NCBI GenBank assembly: GCA_031281985.1
Contig: JAITEO010000275.1
Location: 1 to 5,865, forward strand
From: Zoogloeaceae bacterium
GTDB lineage: Bacteria; Pseudomonadota; Gammaproteobacteria; Burkholderiales; Rhodocyclaceae
Direction: 5' to 3'
Length of the DNA: 5,865 nucleotides
The translations under genes were made by a program, and so were the position numbers. Positions 5,168-5,865 of this stretch are shown in pieces (the stretch's first letter is position 1; every line of letters begins with the position of its first letter). A model generated the notes under the pieces. The model was not told where the DNA came from, did not search any database, and worked only from the letters and a program-made list of their open reading frames with translations.

Positions 5168-5174
5168 AATCACC

Positions 5175-5865
5175 ATGAAGACATCGTTTGCGAAAGGGCG
5201 GATCAAGGGGCGCTTGCCGCTCTGCTTTCTTTCCCTGCTGCTTCTTGCCACGCCGGTTTTTGCGCAAATCGAGGAATTCAGCGCGGACAGCGCGCGGGTC
5301 TGCCAGGAGGTTGTCGAGGCCGCCCAGTCGACGCGAAAAAAGGCGGAGGCGGGCGACGCCCAAGCGCAATACGCGCTGGGTCTCCTGTTTCGGGATGGAT
5401 TGGCAAACGAGAAGGAAGACAGGGAAGACCATTGGGGAAACCGCAACGCCGCGCCGGGGGAATTCATCGATCTGAAACGGGCGGTCGCCCTGTTGGCGCA
5501 TGCCGAGGAAGCAGACCCGTCGATGCCTGCCAATGCGCAAGGACTGCTGGAAAGCCTCATCGAGCCGATGGCGGAAAAATTGGGGGAATCCCCGGAACTG
5601 CCGGAACTGAAAGCGAAGGATGTGACGGCGCAAGCCAAGGAAGACACGATGGTACGGGCGGCGGCGTTCTTGCGCAAATCCGGCCAGGAATTCTGGTTCG
5701 GTTTTTTCTACCCCGTTCTCGACGCCCTGTCCTGTCCCTTCTTTCCCCTGCGTTTCGGGAAGAACGATTTCGAGGCCGTCTACTGGTTTCGCCGCGCGGC
5801 AGAGCAGGGCTTGCCGCAGGCGCAATTCGCGCTGGGCGAGGCCATCGCGTCGAATGTGGGCGTGC
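5175..5865 (+). CDS. Secreted Sel1-like repeat protein (5' part, cut by window end)
   Basis: A frame of 230 codons with no stop before the window end. Residues 1-30 form a clear Sec signal peptide: basic MKTSFAKGRIKGR, hydrophobic LPLCFLSLLLLATP, and a probable cut after VFA (residue 30). The mature part carries Sel1/TPR-like helices. One is KKAEAGDAQAQYALGLLFRDG (residues 55-75); another is AVYWFRRAAEQGLPQAQFAL (201-220). About 120 residues lie between them (with WFGFFYP at 174-180), and I recognise no family there. Sel1 repeats act as protein-protein scaffolds; the partner is unknown. The protein is probably periplasmic or exported. It is divergent from the encapsulin cassette and 823 nt away, with no sign of a functional link. 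The repeat array probably continues beyond the edge. Confidence 0.8.
   Translation, partial: MKTSFAKGRIKGRLPLCFLSLLLLATPVFAQIEEFSADSARVCQEVVEAAQSTRKKAEAGDAQAQYALGLLFRDGLANEKEDREDHWGNRNAAPGEFIDLKRAVALLAHAEEADPSMPANAQGLLESLIEPMAEKLGESPELPELKAKDVTAQAKEDTMVRAAAFLRKSGQEFWFGFFYPVLDALSCPFFPLRFGKNDFEAVYWFRRAAEQGLPQAQFALGEAIASNVGV

Larger units (their letters stand above)
4352..5174. other. Long intergenic region between divergent genes
   Basis: This 823-nt stretch lies between the start of the acetyltransferase (minus) and the start of the Sel1-repeat protein (plus). It holds no convincing gene; open frames here are translations of palindromic repeats. It contains the palindrome at 4498-4513, the C/G hairpin at 4562-4583, a 10-bp palindrome GAGCGCGCTC at 4627-4636, the 287-bp mosaic inverted repeat at 4655-4941 and a 16-bp tandem duplication at 4978-5009. 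Promoters for both flanking genes should lie here, but no clear sigma-70 pair stands out. Confidence 0.6.

Noticed and set aside
5157..5825. 222-codon minus-strand frame opposite the Sel1-repeat gene
   Set aside because: The plus-strand frame has a strong ribosome site, a signal peptide and Sel1 motifs, so the minus-strand frame is a shadow.

Overview
The window is about 60% GC with dense coding on the minus strand. The protein sequences and the style of the intergenic repeats suggest a proteobacterium, plausibly a beta- or gammaproteobacterium; this placement is inference. Its centre is a three-gene cassette on the minus strand, read right to left: a serine O-acetyltransferase of the EpsC/SrpH type (3365-4351), a Family 2A encapsulin shell protein of the SrpI type (2188-3120), and a SufS-type cysteine desulfurase carrying an N-terminal extension of about 105 residues (672-2213). 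This set is the known Family 2A encapsulin sulfur system. In that system a protein nanocompartment packages a cysteine desulfurase, and characterised relatives have been reported to hold elemental sulfur.

The genes fit one pathway. The acetyltransferase turns serine into O-acetylserine, the precursor of cysteine. The desulfurase removes sulfur from cysteine, leaving alanine and a protein persulfide. The shell encloses the desulfurase and the sulfur it releases. The shell and desulfurase genes overlap by 26 nt and are probably translationally coupled. The acetyltransferase gene lies 244 nt upstream of the shell gene, and that gap is filled by a repeat element with 24-nt inverted ends. The acetyltransferase ends in Gly-Ile, the tail type that docks SAT into O-acetylserine sulfhydrylase, but no sulfhydrylase or rhodanese gene is visible here.

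Layout: 1-119 holds a 33-codon ORF that looks like a signal peptide and is cut short at a repeat boundary. 111-671 is non-coding and packed with inverted repeats: a MITE-like element with 16-bp ends, a CATCCTGT inverted repeat, and a family of C-rich/G-rich hairpins. 672-4351 is the encapsulin cassette with its internal repeat element. 4352-5174 is a second long non-coding stretch. It holds a 16-bp palindrome upstream of the cassette, a C/G-rich hairpin and a 287-bp mosaic inverted repeat. From 5175 to the window end, on the plus strand, runs the start of a secreted protein with Sel1-like repeats, cut by the window edge.

The system itself belongs to a known family. The points most worth a second look are the repeat element splitting the cassette, the SAT tail, the cargo N-terminus, and the heavy load of repeats on both flanks.
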